Source of the DNA: Eubacteriales bacterium
GTDB lineage: Bacteria > Bacillota_A > Clostridia > Lachnospirales > Lachnospiraceae
DNA: 6,057 nucleotides
Assembly: GCA_030533315.1 (NCBI GenBank)
Contig: JAUNJL010000058.1
Coordinates: 1 to 6,057 of the forward strand
Reading direction: 5' to 3'
The position numbers and the translations under genes were made by a program. A model generated the notes under the pieces. The model made no database searches. It was not told the origin of the DNA and saw only the letters and a list, made by a program, of their open reading frames with translations. Of the stretch, positions 5,877 through 6,057 are shown one piece after another; the stretch's first letter is position 1; the number at the start of each line of letters is the position of its first letter.

Positions 5877-5911
5877 AAGTGAAAAGATGGTTTTGAAAGG
5901 AGAAATGAAGT

Positions 5912-6057
5912 ATGTTGAAATGGTTTCAAAAGAAGAAGAAAGACAGCAAGGGCTTTACCCTTGTAGAGCTGGTGATCGTGGTTGCCATCCTGGCGATCCT
6001 GGTTGGTATCCTGGCTCCCCAGTACACCAAGTATGTGGAGAAGTCCCGGAAGTCCGC
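5912..6057 (+). CDS. Type IV prepilin, N-terminal part, cut by the window edge
   Basis: The first 48 codons of a pilus subunit precursor are present. The leader is 14 residues, strongly basic (KKKK at 7-10), ending in SKG. It is followed by the prepilin peptidase site KG/FTLVEL, where cleavage after Gly 14 and methylation of the new Phe 1 are expected. Mature Glu 5 is present, as required for assembly. The hydrophobic helix IVVAILAILVGILAP (mature 8-22) carries the conserved Pro 22, followed by a charged stretch QYTKYVEKSRKSA. This is a class III signal peptide; the protein is exported, held in the membrane, then polymerised by PilB/PilC. ATG 5912 follows AAGGAG (5897-5902) by 9 nt; ATG 5905 is in another frame and gives no pilin sequence. 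Whether this is the major pilin or a minor one cannot be decided without the C-terminal part, though the strong ribosome-binding site fits a major subunit. Confidence 0.93.
   Translation, partial: MLKWFQKKKKDSKGFTLVELVIVVAILAILVGILAPQYTKYVEKSRKS

Overview
The window carries the start of a type IV pilus (T4P) assembly operon, preceded by a separate gene for a membrane-bound diguanylate cyclase (the enzyme that makes cyclic di-GMP). All genes are on the + strand. The coding DNA is GC-rich, the promoter regions are AT-rich, ribosome-binding sites are strong (AGGGAG, AAGGGG, AAGGAG), and the promoters fit the sigma-A/sigma-70 consensus. With pilB-pilT-pilC-pilin in a compact operon, this suggests a fairly high-GC member of the Clostridia (Oscillospiraceae- or Lachnospiraceae-like). 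That assignment is an inference from style; no marker gene is present.

Layout. Positions 1-120 are AT-rich and hold a promoter (TTGAAC, 17 nt, TATACT with an extended -10) whose -35 hexamer is one arm of a perfect inverted repeat. Positions 121-1269 encode a seven-helix membrane protein with a C-terminal, apparently active GGDEF domain that lacks the inhibitory I-site. A long stem with a T-tract (1289-1356) ends that transcript. The gap before pilB (1270-1651) holds this terminator, a 14-bp inverted repeat (1426-1439), a near-perfect extended -10 promoter (1447-1475), and a leader of about 170 nt with several GC-rich hairpins, one of which covers the pilB Shine-Dalgarno sequence. Then come pilB (1652-3346), pilT (3421-4485), pilC (4568-5791) and a type IV prepilin (5912 to the window edge, truncated). 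Gaps of 74, 82 and 120 nt hold no convincing internal promoter or terminator, so one transcript from about position 1482 is likely.

How the genes fit together. PilB (extension ATPase) and PilT (retraction ATPase) drive polymerisation and depolymerisation of the pilin through the inner-membrane platform PilC. The N-terminus of PilB matches the c-di-GMP-binding MshEN domain: two 24-residue motifs with an exact 5-residue spacer. A diguanylate cyclase directly upstream therefore suggests a local circuit in which a membrane signal raises c-di-GMP and c-di-GMP licenses pilus extension. The individual families are all known. The notable points are the local pairing, the uninhibited cyclase, the unassigned seven-helix sensor module and the structured pil leader.
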